From positions 29,495 to 93,494 of the forward strand of contig CANLOE010000010.1 in NCBI GenBank assembly GCA_947492745.1: a stretch of DNA of 64,000 nucleotides. Direction: 5' to 3'. Positions 9,135 through 17,499 of this stretch are shown in pieces. This DNA comes from an uncultured Cyclobacteriaceae bacterium (GTDB lineage: Bacteria > Bacteroidota > Bacteroidia > Cytophagales > Cyclobacteriaceae). The notes beneath the pieces are model-generated. The model ran no database searches and was not told the DNA's origin. It saw only the letters and a program-made list of their open reading frames with translations. The translations under genes were made by a program, and so were the position numbers. The stretch's first letter is position 1. Each line of letters opens with the position of its first letter.

Positions 9135-9300
9135 ACCCAAATTGATCGATAGAAATCGTGATGAGCGCATAAATAGCAAAATACCGGCCATTTGGATTCG
9201 TTCGGCATAGCACCGCTATGGTGAATAAAGACAGGTGGGCAAAGCTTCCGGTATGAAGCTATTTATGCGCGGAATAGGTTCTCTATTGATCATTTGGGGT
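9135..9300 (+). mobile_element. Type-C palindromic MITE, copy C1
   Basis: A 166-bp imperfect palindrome with ends ACCCAAAT / ATTTGGGGT, a central CATAGC-ACC-GCTATG hairpin (9206-9220) and flanking direct repeats TAA (9132-9134) and TAA (9301-9303). Same length and orientation as C2 at 11737. Confidence 0.85.
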
Positions 9301-9562
9301 TAAAAGATAGAGTGCCATCAATTACAGCGTCCTGAAAAGGAAAATGTCTTTCATCAGAATGAAGTGATTTAGACTTTTTCTTTTACCTGCCTATAATCTG
9401 TGCTCATGAAAAAGTAAATGGAAAAATAAGTCATGGAAATACGGACATTTCGCGCCATTCACTCTATCATATGTCCGCTAAAAAAGAATTGCTCGGTAGC
9501 ACCGCCCAATTGTTTAACTTAGTGATAATAGATAGCCATTGTATCCACTTAACTCTTAGACA

Positions 9563-11737
9563 TTGAAAAAAGCAGCTCTTCTTTTGTGTTTCCTAGCTTT
9601 CCAAGCTATTGTTTTTGGTCAACAAAAAATCACACTCAACGATATATACGGAGCCGATACATTTTATGAAAGAAGTGTGGGCGGTATCAACTGGATGAAC
9701 AATGGACAGTACTACAGTGCCAAGAGTGGCAATGATATCGTGAAGTATGACATTACTACAGGTAGTGTAGTCGAAACACTACTGGAAGGGGAAAAATTAG
9801 GTCGCGATTTTCGTTTTCAGGCCTACAGGTTCAGTGCCGATGAACAACAAGTGCTGCTCATGACGGAAAGGGAAAGCATTTACCGAAGGTCTTATCGAGC
9901 CAATTATTATGTCTATGACCTAGGTCAAAAAAAATTAAGGGCACTTTCTTCCAAGGGAAAGCAATCTTATGCTACGTTTTCACCTAATGGAGAGAAAATC
10001 GCTTTTGTTAGGGGCAATAACCTTTTCTACACTTCCCTGATGACAGGAGAGGAAAAGCAGGTTACGCGGGACGGCAAGTTCAACCATATTATCAACGGAA
10101 GTGCCGATTGGGTATACGAAGAAGAATATAGCTTCGCCAAAGCTTTTTTCTGGTCTCCCGATGGAAAAAAGATTGCTTTCTACCGCTTTGACGAAACCGG
10201 GGTCAATGAGTACAACATGCAAAAATGGAATAAAGGTCAGCTATACCCAGAAGACTATCGATTCAAATATCCTAAAGCGGGAGAAGGTAATTCCAAAGTA
10301 AGCATTCATATCCATGACCTCGAAAGTAACAGTACCCTTACCGCAAAATTAGAAAAGGACAATGACTTTTATATTCCCCGGGTCCAATGGACGGCAACAG
10401 CGAACCTGCTTTCCATACGTAAGATGAACCGCTTGCAAAATGAGCTGCAACTGTTCCATGTCAATGCCACGACAGGAGAAGCCGAACTTATCCTGAAAGA
10501 AAAAAGTGACACCTATGTCGACATTGACTTTTGTGATGACCTCACCTACCTCGAAGACCAAAAGCATTTTGTCCATTCCTCTGAAAGTGATGGTTATAAG
10601 CACTTGTATCTCTATACCATGGAAGGTAAGACCGTAAGACAGCTCACTAAAGGTAAATGGGACGTGGACACCTTTTTGGGCATAAAAGAGGGCAAGGGAA
10701 AGCAGACGCTTTATTATACTTCTACAGAAGGCTCTCCCATGGAGCGCTACTTTTTCAGTATCGGCATCAATGGTAAAGGAAAGAAAAAACTTTCCCAGCG
10801 CAGGGGCTATCATAGGGTAAATATGAGCAACGATTACAAATACTATATCGAGTATTTCAGTAATGCGACTACTCCCAAACAAGTCAATCTATACCGAACC
10901 AAAGGAAATACCCTCATCAAAAACCTTGAAGATAATGCTGAGCTAAAGCAAGTGATCAGCGCGCACGGAGTACAGTCGAAATCTTTCTTTACTTTCAATA
11001 CCGTAGATGGCACTGCACTGAACGGTTATATGATAAAACCGAAAGATATGGAGCCAGGAAAAAAATATCCCCTGCTCCTGTACCAATACAGTGGCCCTGG
11101 TAGCCAACAGGTAAAGAACGAGTGGGCAGGAAGTCATTTTTTCTGGCATCAAATGCTGGCCCAAAAAGGATATATTGTTGCGGTAGTAGACACGAGAGGC
11201 ACAGGAGGAAGGGGCGCCCGTTTCAAGAAAATGACCTATAAGCAATTAGGAAAGCTGGAAGCAGAAGACCATATCGCCGGGGCAAAATACCTAGCGGGCC
11301 TAACCGAAGTAGATGCGGACCGTATCGGTATCTGGGGCTGGAGCTATGGAGGCTATATTTCCTCGCTTTGCATGATGAAAGGTGCTGATGTTTTCAAAGC
11401 GGGCATCGCTGTAGCTCCCGTGACCAATTGGCGCTTTTATGATACCATTTATACCGAACGCTACCTTCAAAGGCCTCAGGATAATGCTTCGGGCTATGAT
11501 GACAATTCCCCCACGCAGTATGCACATCTACTGAAGGGGAACTTCTTCCTGATTCACGGCACAGGTGATGACAATGTCCATGTTCAGAATAGCATGGCAT
11601 TGGTCGATGCCCTTATCAGTGCCAATAAACAGTTCGATACTTTTTTCTACCCGGACAGAACACATGGCATCGGCGGGGGCAATACACGTTTGCACCTATT
11701 TACCATGATGACACAATTTGTCGAAGACAAACTTTAA
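9563..11737 (+). CDS. Dipeptidyl peptidase IV family serine protease (S9B)
   Basis: Secreted or periplasmic prolyl dipeptidyl peptidase. The 724-residue product has a signal peptide (KKAALLLCFLAFQAIVFG), an N-terminal beta-propeller domain (about 40-480) containing the S9B motif YEEEYSFAKAFFWSPDG, and a C-terminal alpha/beta hydrolase. The nucleophile is Ser594 in GWSYGGY, the acid is Asp669 or Asp670 in HGTGDDNVH, and the base is His701 in DRTHGIGG. A stop codon at 9557-9559 directly before the TTG at 9563 and the intact signal peptide show that TTG is the start. The TAA stop overlaps the end of MITE C2. The gene is enclosed by C elements in direct orientation. Confidence 0.93.
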   Translation: MKKAALLLCFLAFQAIVFGQQKITLNDIYGADTFYERSVGGINWMNNGQYYSAKSGNDIVKYDITTGSVVETLLEGEKLGRDFRFQAYRFSADEQQVLLMTERESIYRRSYRANYYVYDLGQKKLRALSSKGKQSYATFSPNGEKIAFVRGNNLFYTSLMTGEEKQVTRDGKFNHIINGSADWVYEEEYSFAKAFFWSPDGKKIAFYRFDETGVNEYNMQKWNKGQLYPEDYRFKYPKAGEGNSKVSIHIHDLESNSTLTAKLEKDNDFYIPRVQWTATANLLSIRKMNRLQNELQLFHVNATTGEAELILKEKSDTYVDIDFCDDLTYLEDQKHFVHSSESDGYKHLYLYTMEGKTVRQLTKGKWDVDTFLGIKEGKGKQTLYYTSTEGSPMERYFFSIGINGKGKKKLSQRRGYHRVNMSNDYKYYIEYFSNATTPKQVNLYRTKGNTLIKNLEDNAELKQVISAHGVQSKSFFTFNTVDGTALNGYMIKPKDMEPGKKYPLLLYQYSGPGSQQVKNEWAGSHFFWHQMLAQKGYIVAVVDTRGTGGRGARFKKMTYKQLGKLEAEDHIAGAKYLAGLTEVDADRIGIWGWSYGGYISSLCMMKGADVFKAGIAVAPVTNWRFYDTIYTERYLQRPQDNASGYDDNSPTQYAHLLKGNFFLIHGTGDDNVHVQNSMALVDALISANKQFDTFFYPDRTHGIGGGNTRLHLFTMMTQFVEDKL

Positions 11738-11902
11738 CCGAAATTGATCGATAGAAATCGTGATGAGCGTATAAATAGCAAAATACCGGCCATTTGTGTT
11801 CGTTCAGCATAGCATCGCTATGGTGAATGAAGACCGGTGGGCAAAGCTTCTGATATGAAGCTATTTATGCGCGGAATAGGTTCTCTATTAATCATTTTGG
11901 GT
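11737..11902 (+). mobile_element. Type-C palindromic MITE, copy C2
   Basis: A 166-bp copy of C1 in the same orientation, with flanking direct repeats TTA (11734-11736) and TTA (11903-11905). The left target repeat and first base of the element form part of the TAA stop codon of the DPP-IV gene. Confidence 0.85.
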
Positions 11903-12074
11903 TTAACCCACATGATGCATTTGGCTCACCATGATGCTTATCTTGATGATATTCACGCACCTGTAATCCTGTTCACTGCTTAGTTTTATAGAATCAGAGT
12001 TCATGAGCCTTCGGTTCTTTCGTTTGAGATCTGTTTTTCCAACATAACTCATGAACCTGCGATTTGGCCCTTTA

Positions 12075-12404
12075 TCCCGGATCATGCATTGGAAAATCTA
12101 CTGCGGATCTAATACAAATTTGGGTTTTAAATGTCGTATAAGATTCCGCGGGTCATTTTTTTTCAATCAAGGCGATAACCGCAGAGATAGCAGCGCTATC
12201 CCGAGGATTGTCCACGCAGAGTGAAGCAAAATGAACAGGAAGATATGCGATATTTAAAAGCTAAGTTTGTATAAATAGCTGCAAACCGGTCGTTGCACTA
12301 CGTTTTTTGAATTCACCATAGCAGTGCTATGCTAAATCCAATAAAACTCCCTGATGGATTGCTATGTAAACCCTCGTTACGAAGTTCCAACACATAATCC
12401 GGGT
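12075..12404 (-). mobile_element. Type-D palindromic MITE, copy D2, interrupted by B2
   Basis: A D element in reverse orientation, split by a B element plus its TAA duplication. Removing 162 bp leaves 168 bp, the same length as D3 at 51858. Flanking direct repeats are TTA (12072-12074) and TTA (12405-12407). One terminal base differs (TCCC instead of ACCC). Confidence 0.88.
12113..12271 (+). mobile_element. Type-B palindromic MITE, copy B2, nested in D2
   Basis: A 159-bp B element with TACAAA / TTTGTA ends, flanked by TAA (12110-12112) and TAA (12272-12274). The sequence either side joins as GATCTAA/ATAGCTGC, which is exactly the uninterrupted sequence in D3. This is direct evidence for insertion with a 3-bp target duplication. 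Confidence 0.92.
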
Positions 12405-12774
12405 TTATATCGAAGGGGTTTAAGCTAAGCTCCTTAGCTTTCGGCTATGCAAGAGAGAAAAGCCTTCAATAGGACACCAAAGTCAAAATTCTCGCTGCCG
12501 AACAAAAGGTCTAAATCACTTCCCCACAGTTTTCCTTCCGACAAGTCGGTCTTACTGTATCCAGCCTAAAAGTACGTTCCGGATGACCTGCTCAGCGCAA
12601 TTTATTTTACCGATTGCCTCTATGGTAAGCCTCCACTATTGGGCAGACCTTTCCCAAATTAGGAGATTCAAAGTCTAAAAAACATCCTAAAATGAATTTA
12701 AACACGTTTTATCATGAATACCAAGGGCTTGGCATGGTTTTACCAATTAAAAAGGTGAAGCAAAAATACAATTT
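12405..12774. other. Intergenic region without recognised features
   Basis: About 370 bp of non-coding sequence between D2 and the next gene. It starts with a short GCTAAGC/GCTTTCGGC inverted stretch near 12420-12450 that could be a decayed element. I see no gene or RNA in it. Confidence 0.4.
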
Positions 12775-13455
12775 ATGATAAACACTTTAGAATTGCATAT
12801 GGGTCTAGGTCGTCAATCAAAAAAGGATGGTATCCGTCTTATTTTTCTTATCGCCTTACTATTTTTTCAAATCAATTCTACTCAATCTCAATCCATCATG
12901 AAAAATACCATCCCTGAAGAAGGCTTCTGGGTGGGAGAAGTTTATGAAGGCAGCAACAATCTCGAAAGTAAGCCTTTGGGAAAGGTAGTAGCACTGGAAA
13001 TGTTCGACGATAACCTTCGGGGGGATAAGACAGTCCTCCGGTCAAACAATAATAAGAAGGTAAAATCTCTTTCAGTCCGTTATAAAATGCACAAAAGCTT
13101 TGAACGAGGCAGATACACTTTATCGGTCGGTGCAGATGATCAGATACGGCTGAGTATCGATGGAGGTAAGTCATTTTTGGTAACGAAAACAGGTAGGGGA
13201 CAATATACTAGAGAAGAGGTAACCGTCACACTGGATGGTGAATACGAGTTGGTCATCGAATGTACCGAGTGCAAGAAACCCAGTAGAATTTCCTTTGACT
13301 ATACCCTTCTGGATAAATCTGAAAAAAAACGAGCCCGACAACGCTACGGAGTTAGCAAAGACTATAATAAAAAAGCTGATAAGCATAATGCAAAAGGTCC
13401 ATTCCTCAGAGAGGACAGGCATGCTCAAGACATAGCCACCCTTATGCAGCGGTAA
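12775..13455 (+). CDS. Secreted beta-sandwich protein of unknown function
   Basis: Hypothetical exported protein of 226 residues. A hydrophobic signal segment (LIFLIALLFFQINSTQSQS) ends near residue 40. The central part (about 75-170) has the look of a PA14 or carbohydrate-binding beta-sandwich: KSFERGRYTLSVGADDQIRLSIDGG and DGEYELVIECTECKKPSRISFDY. The C-terminus is basic. ATG 12799 is an alternative start giving a more normal signal peptide. It lies among mobile elements in an accessory stretch. No specific function is assigned. Confidence 0.6.
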   Translation: MINTLELHMGLGRQSKKDGIRLIFLIALLFFQINSTQSQSIMKNTIPEEGFWVGEVYEGSNNLESKPLGKVVALEMFDDNLRGDKTVLRSNNNKKVKSLSVRYKMHKSFERGRYTLSVGADDQIRLSIDGGKSFLVTKTGRGQYTREEVTVTLDGEYELVIECTECKKPSRISFDYTLLDKSEKKRARQRYGVSKDYNKKADKHNAKGPFLREDRHAQDIATLMQR

Positions 13456-13487
13456 CATACAAGCGAAAAAAAAGAAATATAGATTTA

Positions 13488-13654
13488 ACCCAAAATGTCC
13501 ATTAGAAAATCTATTCCGGACTTAACTGGCTTCAAATCAGTAAATGAATGCGTTTTTTGAATTCACCGTAGCGGTGCTACGCTGAACCCAAGAAAACGCC
13601 CTGATGTATTGCCATTTAAGTCCTCATGACGAAGTTCCAACGAACATTCTGGGT
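13488..13654 (-). mobile_element. Type-E palindromic MITE, copy E1
   Basis: A 167-bp imperfect palindrome with ACCC ends and a central CGTAGC-GGT-GCTACG hairpin, in reverse orientation to E2. The flanking triplets differ (TTA at 13485-13487, TAA at 13655-13657), unlike every other complete copy here, suggesting a rearrangement at this site. Confidence 0.82.
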
Positions 13655-14330
13655 TAAATTGACAGATAGCGAACCAAAATTTGTAGAGATGTTGATTTTT
13701 GACGCGATAATCGGAAATTCGGATAGGCATCAGGAAAACTGGGGGTTCATTTCAAAATTCAATGAAACAATCATTGAAATTGAGGAAGAAATTAAAACCA
13801 AGAAGCGTTTTTTCCAAAAATTATATCCTATCTTAAAAATGTTTCTAGCGACTGCTGCATTAGCTCAAAGACAATTAGAGGAAGAGAATAATACCAAGCC
13901 TCGAAAAAGCACATTACAAAGTCAAAGCTTAATAGTAAAGACGGATTTTTCCCCGATTTATGATAGTGGTTGCTGTTTGGGCAGAGAACTTGTTGATACC
14001 AAAATCGAAAAAATGCTTACGAATACCCAAATGTTGGATGCGTATGTAAATAAGGGAAAAGCAGAAATCAGAATTGAAGAAGGAAAAAAGAAACCTCAAC
14101 ATTTCGAATTGTTGCGAGCTTTGATGGTTACATATAAAAATGTCTTTACCAGTACTATCAGTCGAATCAACGAAGTTTATTCTTTCGAAGGATTAAAAGA
14201 AATGATCCAAACTATAGACAAGGAATTACCCTCAGAATTAAGCCATTACAAATTATCGGAAAATCGTAAAGAGTTGATGATAAACTTAATAGATTTACGA
14301 ATTCAAAAATTGAAACAATTAATTGAATAA
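13626..14330 (+). CDS. HipA-like kinase, N-terminal lobe missing (probable gene remnant)
   Basis: C-terminal half of a HipA/CtkA-like Ser/Thr kinase. The open frame of 234 residues contains the catalytic-loop motif IIGNSDRHQENWG (residues 29-40) and the metal-binding-type motif SPIYDSGCCLGREL (about 112-125), then helices typical of the C-lobe. The ATP-binding N-lobe is absent. The first codons (ATG at 13626 to about 13654) lie inside MITE E1, so the start is provided by the element and the true 5' part is gone. Base composition is more A+T-rich than in the neighbouring core genes. It overlaps the next frame by 8 bp (TTGAATAA). Probably non-functional as a kinase. Confidence 0.7.
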   Translation: MTKFQRTFWVKLTDSEPKFVEMLIFDAIIGNSDRHQENWGFISKFNETIIEIEEEIKTKKRFFQKLYPILKMFLATAALAQRQLEEENNTKPRKSTLQSQSLIVKTDFSPIYDSGCCLGRELVDTKIEKMLTNTQMLDAYVNKGKAEIRIEEGKKKPQHFELLRALMVTYKNVFTSTISRINEVYSFEGLKEMIQTIDKELPSELSHYKLSENRKELMINLIDLRIQKLKQLIE

Positions 14331-14979
14331 AATAGGAAACATATTTTTGGTATGGCGTAAAGGCCCCGGTTCCAGGAGGATTCCTGTTGGCAAAATAAAA
14401 CGTAATGTTTCCTCGGGAACACGATTTGAATACATACAGAAGAAATTAGAACAGGCAGAAGGGGAAGGGTTTATACCCTATACGGGCTTTCCGCCCCCTA
14501 AGAAAAAGTATACTGAGAATGTAATTGAGATTTTCGCACAACGAATACCAAAAAGTGAACGTAACGATTTAAGTGATTTTTATTCTTTCTGGAAAGTAGA
14601 CCTCACGAAAAAAGAAGATCCCTATTATATGCTAGCTCAAACTCAAGGATTGTTACCTATTGATAATTTTGAGTTTCTTGCTGATTTCAATCCAATAAAA
14701 GGTCTAAATTTCATCAGTGAAATAGCAGGTATTACCCGAGAAGAAATCTCCTCTGAGCTAGTATCAAAGGGAGATAGGTTGACTTATGAATTAGACCCTA
14801 CAAATCGCTTTGATAAGAGCGCTGTCAAACTATACAAAGAAGATTTATTCCTTGGTTATGTAAAACTCATTCACTCTAGGGTTTTTTATAAAGCTAAAGG
14901 AAAGGTCAATGTCACTGTTCATCATATTGAAAAAGACAGTCTATTGAAAAGGGTGTTTATAGAACTGGAAATCCAGTGA
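14323..14979 (+). CDS. HIRAN-domain protein paired with HipA-like kinase
   Basis: The 218-residue product begins with a HipA-N-like strand pattern (LVWRKGPGSRRIPVGKI..GTRFEYI) and ends with a HIRAN-like domain (about 145-215): GDRLTYELDPTNRFDKSAVKLYKEDLFLGYVK, with the family's NxxDxxAV and LGYV features. HIRAN domains bind DNA ends or unusual DNA, and such genes are often found beside HipA-like kinases in Bacteroidota. The TTG start at 14323 overlaps the kinase stop, implying translational coupling in the ancestral operon. The function of the pair is not known to me; a toxin-antitoxin or defence role is a guess from the families. Confidence 0.65.
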   Translation: MNKIGNIFLVWRKGPGSRRIPVGKIKRNVSSGTRFEYIQKKLEQAEGEGFIPYTGFPPPKKKYTENVIEIFAQRIPKSERNDLSDFYSFWKVDLTKKEDPYYMLAQTQGLLPIDNFEFLADFNPIKGLNFISEIAGITREEISSELVSKGDRLTYELDPTNRFDKSAVKLYKEDLFLGYVKLIHSRVFYKAKGKVNVTVHHIEKDSLLKRVFIELEIQ

Positions 14980-15255
14980 ATGCGGTATAGCAAAAGCCTT
15001 TACCCCCAAGAGACCGTAAGCAGGGAGACAAACCAAGGAAGCGGCCTTAAGAAAATAAGCGTATTGTCCATTGGTAAACAGACACTTGTGACATCCATAA
15101 TGAGCCATTCGCTTCTCTAAAAAACACCTTGCCCTTAAGCAATTGTGTTTGGGGATAAACGCTTCTCTTTAGTCAAAACACAAAGACGGTAGCCTTCTCA
15201 CAGGTATCTCCAACGAAGAGTAACGCAAAGTGAACAGTATGGAATACTGCCTTCG
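14980..15255. other. Intergenic region with a weak B-like fragment
   Basis: No gene seen. The stretch near 15211-15243 (CGAAGAGTAACGCAAAGTGA) resembles part of the right arm of a type-B element and may be a decayed copy. Confidence 0.35.
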
Positions 15256-15295
15256 AATCCGAATCATGCATTGGAAAATCTACTGCGGATCTAAC
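15256..15295 (-). mobile_element. Truncated type-D MITE end
   Basis: About 40 bp matching the terminal 40 bp of D2 nearly base for base (ATCCGAATCATGCATTGG...), then an abrupt end at the 3' end of the next gene. It is a fragment without the other arm. Confidence 0.7.
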
Positions 15296-15895
15296 TCAAA
15301 AATTGACTTCCCCGTGTACTTCATAGTCGAGGTCATCGCGAAGTATCATTTTTTGATGGCCCTTCAGCCGATAGGACTGTAACAGAATATGCCCGTCCTC
15401 GGTCTCGTCAAAGGTAAGTTCTACTTCATTGCTCTGGTGGTACAAGGTATTACTATCATCATACAGGGCTTTTATCTTACGGACCTGCTCCGGTCTTTTG
15501 AAATAATAGATTTCCAGCTTACTTACCTCCACTTCTTCGGGGGCTTTGGCACTATAGGTAATCACTTTCAAATTGCTCTCCCTATCCTGAAGTTCTTCTT
15601 GTAGGGTATAGGCATCTGCCAGGGCAGGGCTATTGATATCGATAGTATAGAATACCTCCAACTCTTTTGACCAGCCGGCACTGTCAAGACTCATTTCCAA
15701 GGAGTCTTTCTTGCCATTCAGTACGCTGACTTTGGTTGTTTTTACCGATTTCCCACTGAGCAGCTGTACTTGTTGTTCTAATAGGCCTTTTACATCGTAG
15801 TACGTATGGACGGGCACTTTGGGCGAAGGCTCGCTGACACAGGAGTAGATGGCCAAGCTGGCGCTCAATAGCAGGGGTATCGTATGTTTTTTCAT
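15296..15895 (-). CDS. Lipoprotein of unknown function
   Basis: A 199-residue predicted lipoprotein (MKKHTIPLLLSASLAIYSC, lipobox IYSC at about residue 19). The rest is a soluble domain rich in beta strands (SLEMSLDSAGWSKELEVFYTIDINSP; EVSKLEIYYF). I do not recognise the family; it looks like one of many Bacteroidota envelope lipoproteins. I chose the ATG at 15895 rather than the ATG five codons upstream because it begins the signal peptide directly. It is downstream of gpmI on the same strand, with a strong hairpin between them. A MITE fragment abuts its 3' end. Confidence 0.7.
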   Translation of the reverse strand: MKKHTIPLLLSASLAIYSCVSEPSPKVPVHTYYDVKGLLEQQVQLLSGKSVKTTKVSVLNGKKDSLEMSLDSAGWSKELEVFYTIDINSPALADAYTLQEELQDRESNLKVITYSAKAPEEVEVSKLEIYYFKRPEQVRKIKALYDDSNTLYHQSNEVELTFDETEDGHILLQSYRLKGHQKMILRDDLDYEVHGEVNF

Positions 15896-15914
15896 ACTTA
15901 TCAAAATCATGGTG

Positions 15915-15951
15915 TTGATAGGAGCGGTACATTGTCCTCCGCTCCTATCAA
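15915..15951 (-). terminator. Hairpin downstream of gpmI
   Basis: A 13-bp perfect stem (15915-15927 with 15939-15951) between gpmI and the lipoprotein gene. There is no T-tract, so it may be an RNA-stability hairpin rather than a terminator. Confidence 0.45.
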
Positions 15952-15972
15952 GAAACCTTTATGGAAAATCAA

Positions 15973-17499
15973 TTAGCCATCGATAAGGACATCGCCCGTC
16001 ATTTCATCGGGGGCAGGTACCCCCATGAGCTTGAGTATCGTAGGTGCCAGATCTCCCAGCTTCCCATCTTTGATACTTCCCTTATACGTCTCGTCCACTA
16101 GGATACAGGGTACCAGATTAGTGGTATGTGCTGTGTTCGGGCTACCATCTTCATTGATCATACGATCGGAATTACCATGATCGGCAATGACGATGGTACT
16201 ATATCCATTGGCAGTGGCGGCACTGACCACTTCCTTCGCACATCCATCGACGGTTTCGCAGGCTTTTACCGCGGCTTCGAAGACTCCTGTATGGCCTACC
16301 ATGTCGGGATTGGCAAAGTTCAAACAGATGAAGTCGGGCCACTGGGCCTCCAGTTCAGGAATGATCTTATCCCTGATATCACCGGCACTCATCTCGGGCT
16401 GTAGGTCATAGGTAGCCACTTTTGGAGAAGGGCATAACAAACGCTTTTCTCCCGCAAACTCAGACTCGCGCCCTCCGGAAAAAAAGAACGTGACATGTGG
16501 ATACTTTTCGGTCTCCGCGATACGTATCTGTTTTTTGTCTGCTTTGGACAAAATCTCACCTAGGGTATTGCTCAGGTTTTCTTTGTCGAAAATAACTTTC
16601 ACTCCTTCAAAAGTATCGTCATAATTGGTCAGGGTGACATAGTACAAGTCCAGCTGTTGCATATCATGCTCCGGGAAGTCTTTCTGTGTCAGTACTTCCG
16701 TGATTTCCCGTCCCCTGTCGGTACGGAAGTTGAAGCACAGTACCACATCGCCGGGCGCTACTTTGGCCATCGCCTGCCCGCCATCACCCTTGAGGATGAT
16801 AGGTTTGATGAACTCATCCGTGACACCGTCTTCATAGCAGGACAGTACTGCCGCTGGCAGGTCATGGGTCAGCTGGCCTTCACCTTTGACAAGTGCATCA
16901 TAGGTCAACTTTACTCTTTCCCAACGCTTGTCCCTGTCCATAGCATAATAGCGTCCCGTAATACTGGCTATCTTGCCCGTAGTCTTGTCCATATGCTGCT
17001 GAAGGTCCTTCAGGTATTCGAACCCTCCTTTGGGGTCGGTATCCCTACCATCGGTAAAGGCATGTACGAACACCTGTTCCAATCCTGCCTCTGAGGCCGC
17101 AGTACATAGACCTTTCAAATGATCGATATGAGAGTGCACACCTCCGTCGGATACCAAGCCGATAAAATGTACTTTCTTTTCATTGGCCTTTGCATAATCA
17201 AAGGCATCTATAAGTGTCTGCTCTTGCTGTAGGGTTTTCTCTTCTACGGCTTTATTGATCTTCACCAGGTCCTGATAGACCACTCGGCCGGCACCTATGT
17301 TCATATGACCTACCTCGGAGTTGCCCATTTGCCCATCGGGAAGGCCTACGGCAAGCCCTGAAGCTTCCAAGCGGCTGTGAGGGTAGTTATCGTATAGTGA
17401 ATCCACAAAAGGGGTATTGGCTTTATCGATAGCAGAAACCGAACTGTCCGTTGCGATTCCCCAACCGTCCAATATCATGAGAAGTACTTTCTTGTCCAT
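15973..17499 (-). CDS. gpmI: 2,3-bisphosphoglycerate-independent phosphoglycerate mutase
   Basis: Glycolytic enzyme interconverting 3- and 2-phosphoglycerate with two metal ions. The 508-residue length is normal for the family. Motifs: MILDGWG (metal Asp) at the N-terminus, MGNSEVGHMNIGAGR with the phosphorylated Ser, HAFTDGRDTDP, and the C-terminal NFANPDMVGHTG and IADHGNSD metal sites. The in-frame start 18 codons upstream is rejected because MDKKVLLMILDGWG is the canonical beginning. Confidence 0.96.
   Translation of the reverse strand: MDKKVLLMILDGWGIATDSSVSAIDKANTPFVDSLYDNYPHSRLEASGLAVGLPDGQMGNSEVGHMNIGAGRVVYQDLVKINKAVEEKTLQQEQTLIDAFDYAKANEKKVHFIGLVSDGGVHSHIDHLKGLCTAASEAGLEQVFVHAFTDGRDTDPKGGFEYLKDLQQHMDKTTGKIASITGRYYAMDRDKRWERVKLTYDALVKGEGQLTHDLPAAVLSCYEDGVTDEFIKPIILKGDGGQAMAKVAPGDVVLCFNFRTDRGREITEVLTQKDFPEHDMQQLDLYYVTLTNYDDTFEGVKVIFDKENLSNTLGEILSKADKKQIRIAETEKYPHVTFFFSGGRESEFAGEKRLLCPSPKVATYDLQPEMSAGDIRDKIIPELEAQWPDFICLNFANPDMVGHTGVFEAAVKACETVDGCAKEVVSAATANGYSTIVIADHGNSDRMINEDGSPNTAHTTNLVPCILVDETYKGSIKDGKLGDLAPTILKLMGVPAPDEMTGDVLIDG

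Noticed and set aside
8981..9213. Open frames on both strands between B1 and C1, looked at as a transposase remnant
   Set aside because: The frames run into the flanking MITEs and show no DDE, HTH or other transposase motif.
11903..12085. Minus-strand open frame of 60 codons between C2 and D2
   Set aside because: Its start lies in the end of D2 and its last codons at the end of C2; no recognisable motif and no homologous frame elsewhere in the window.
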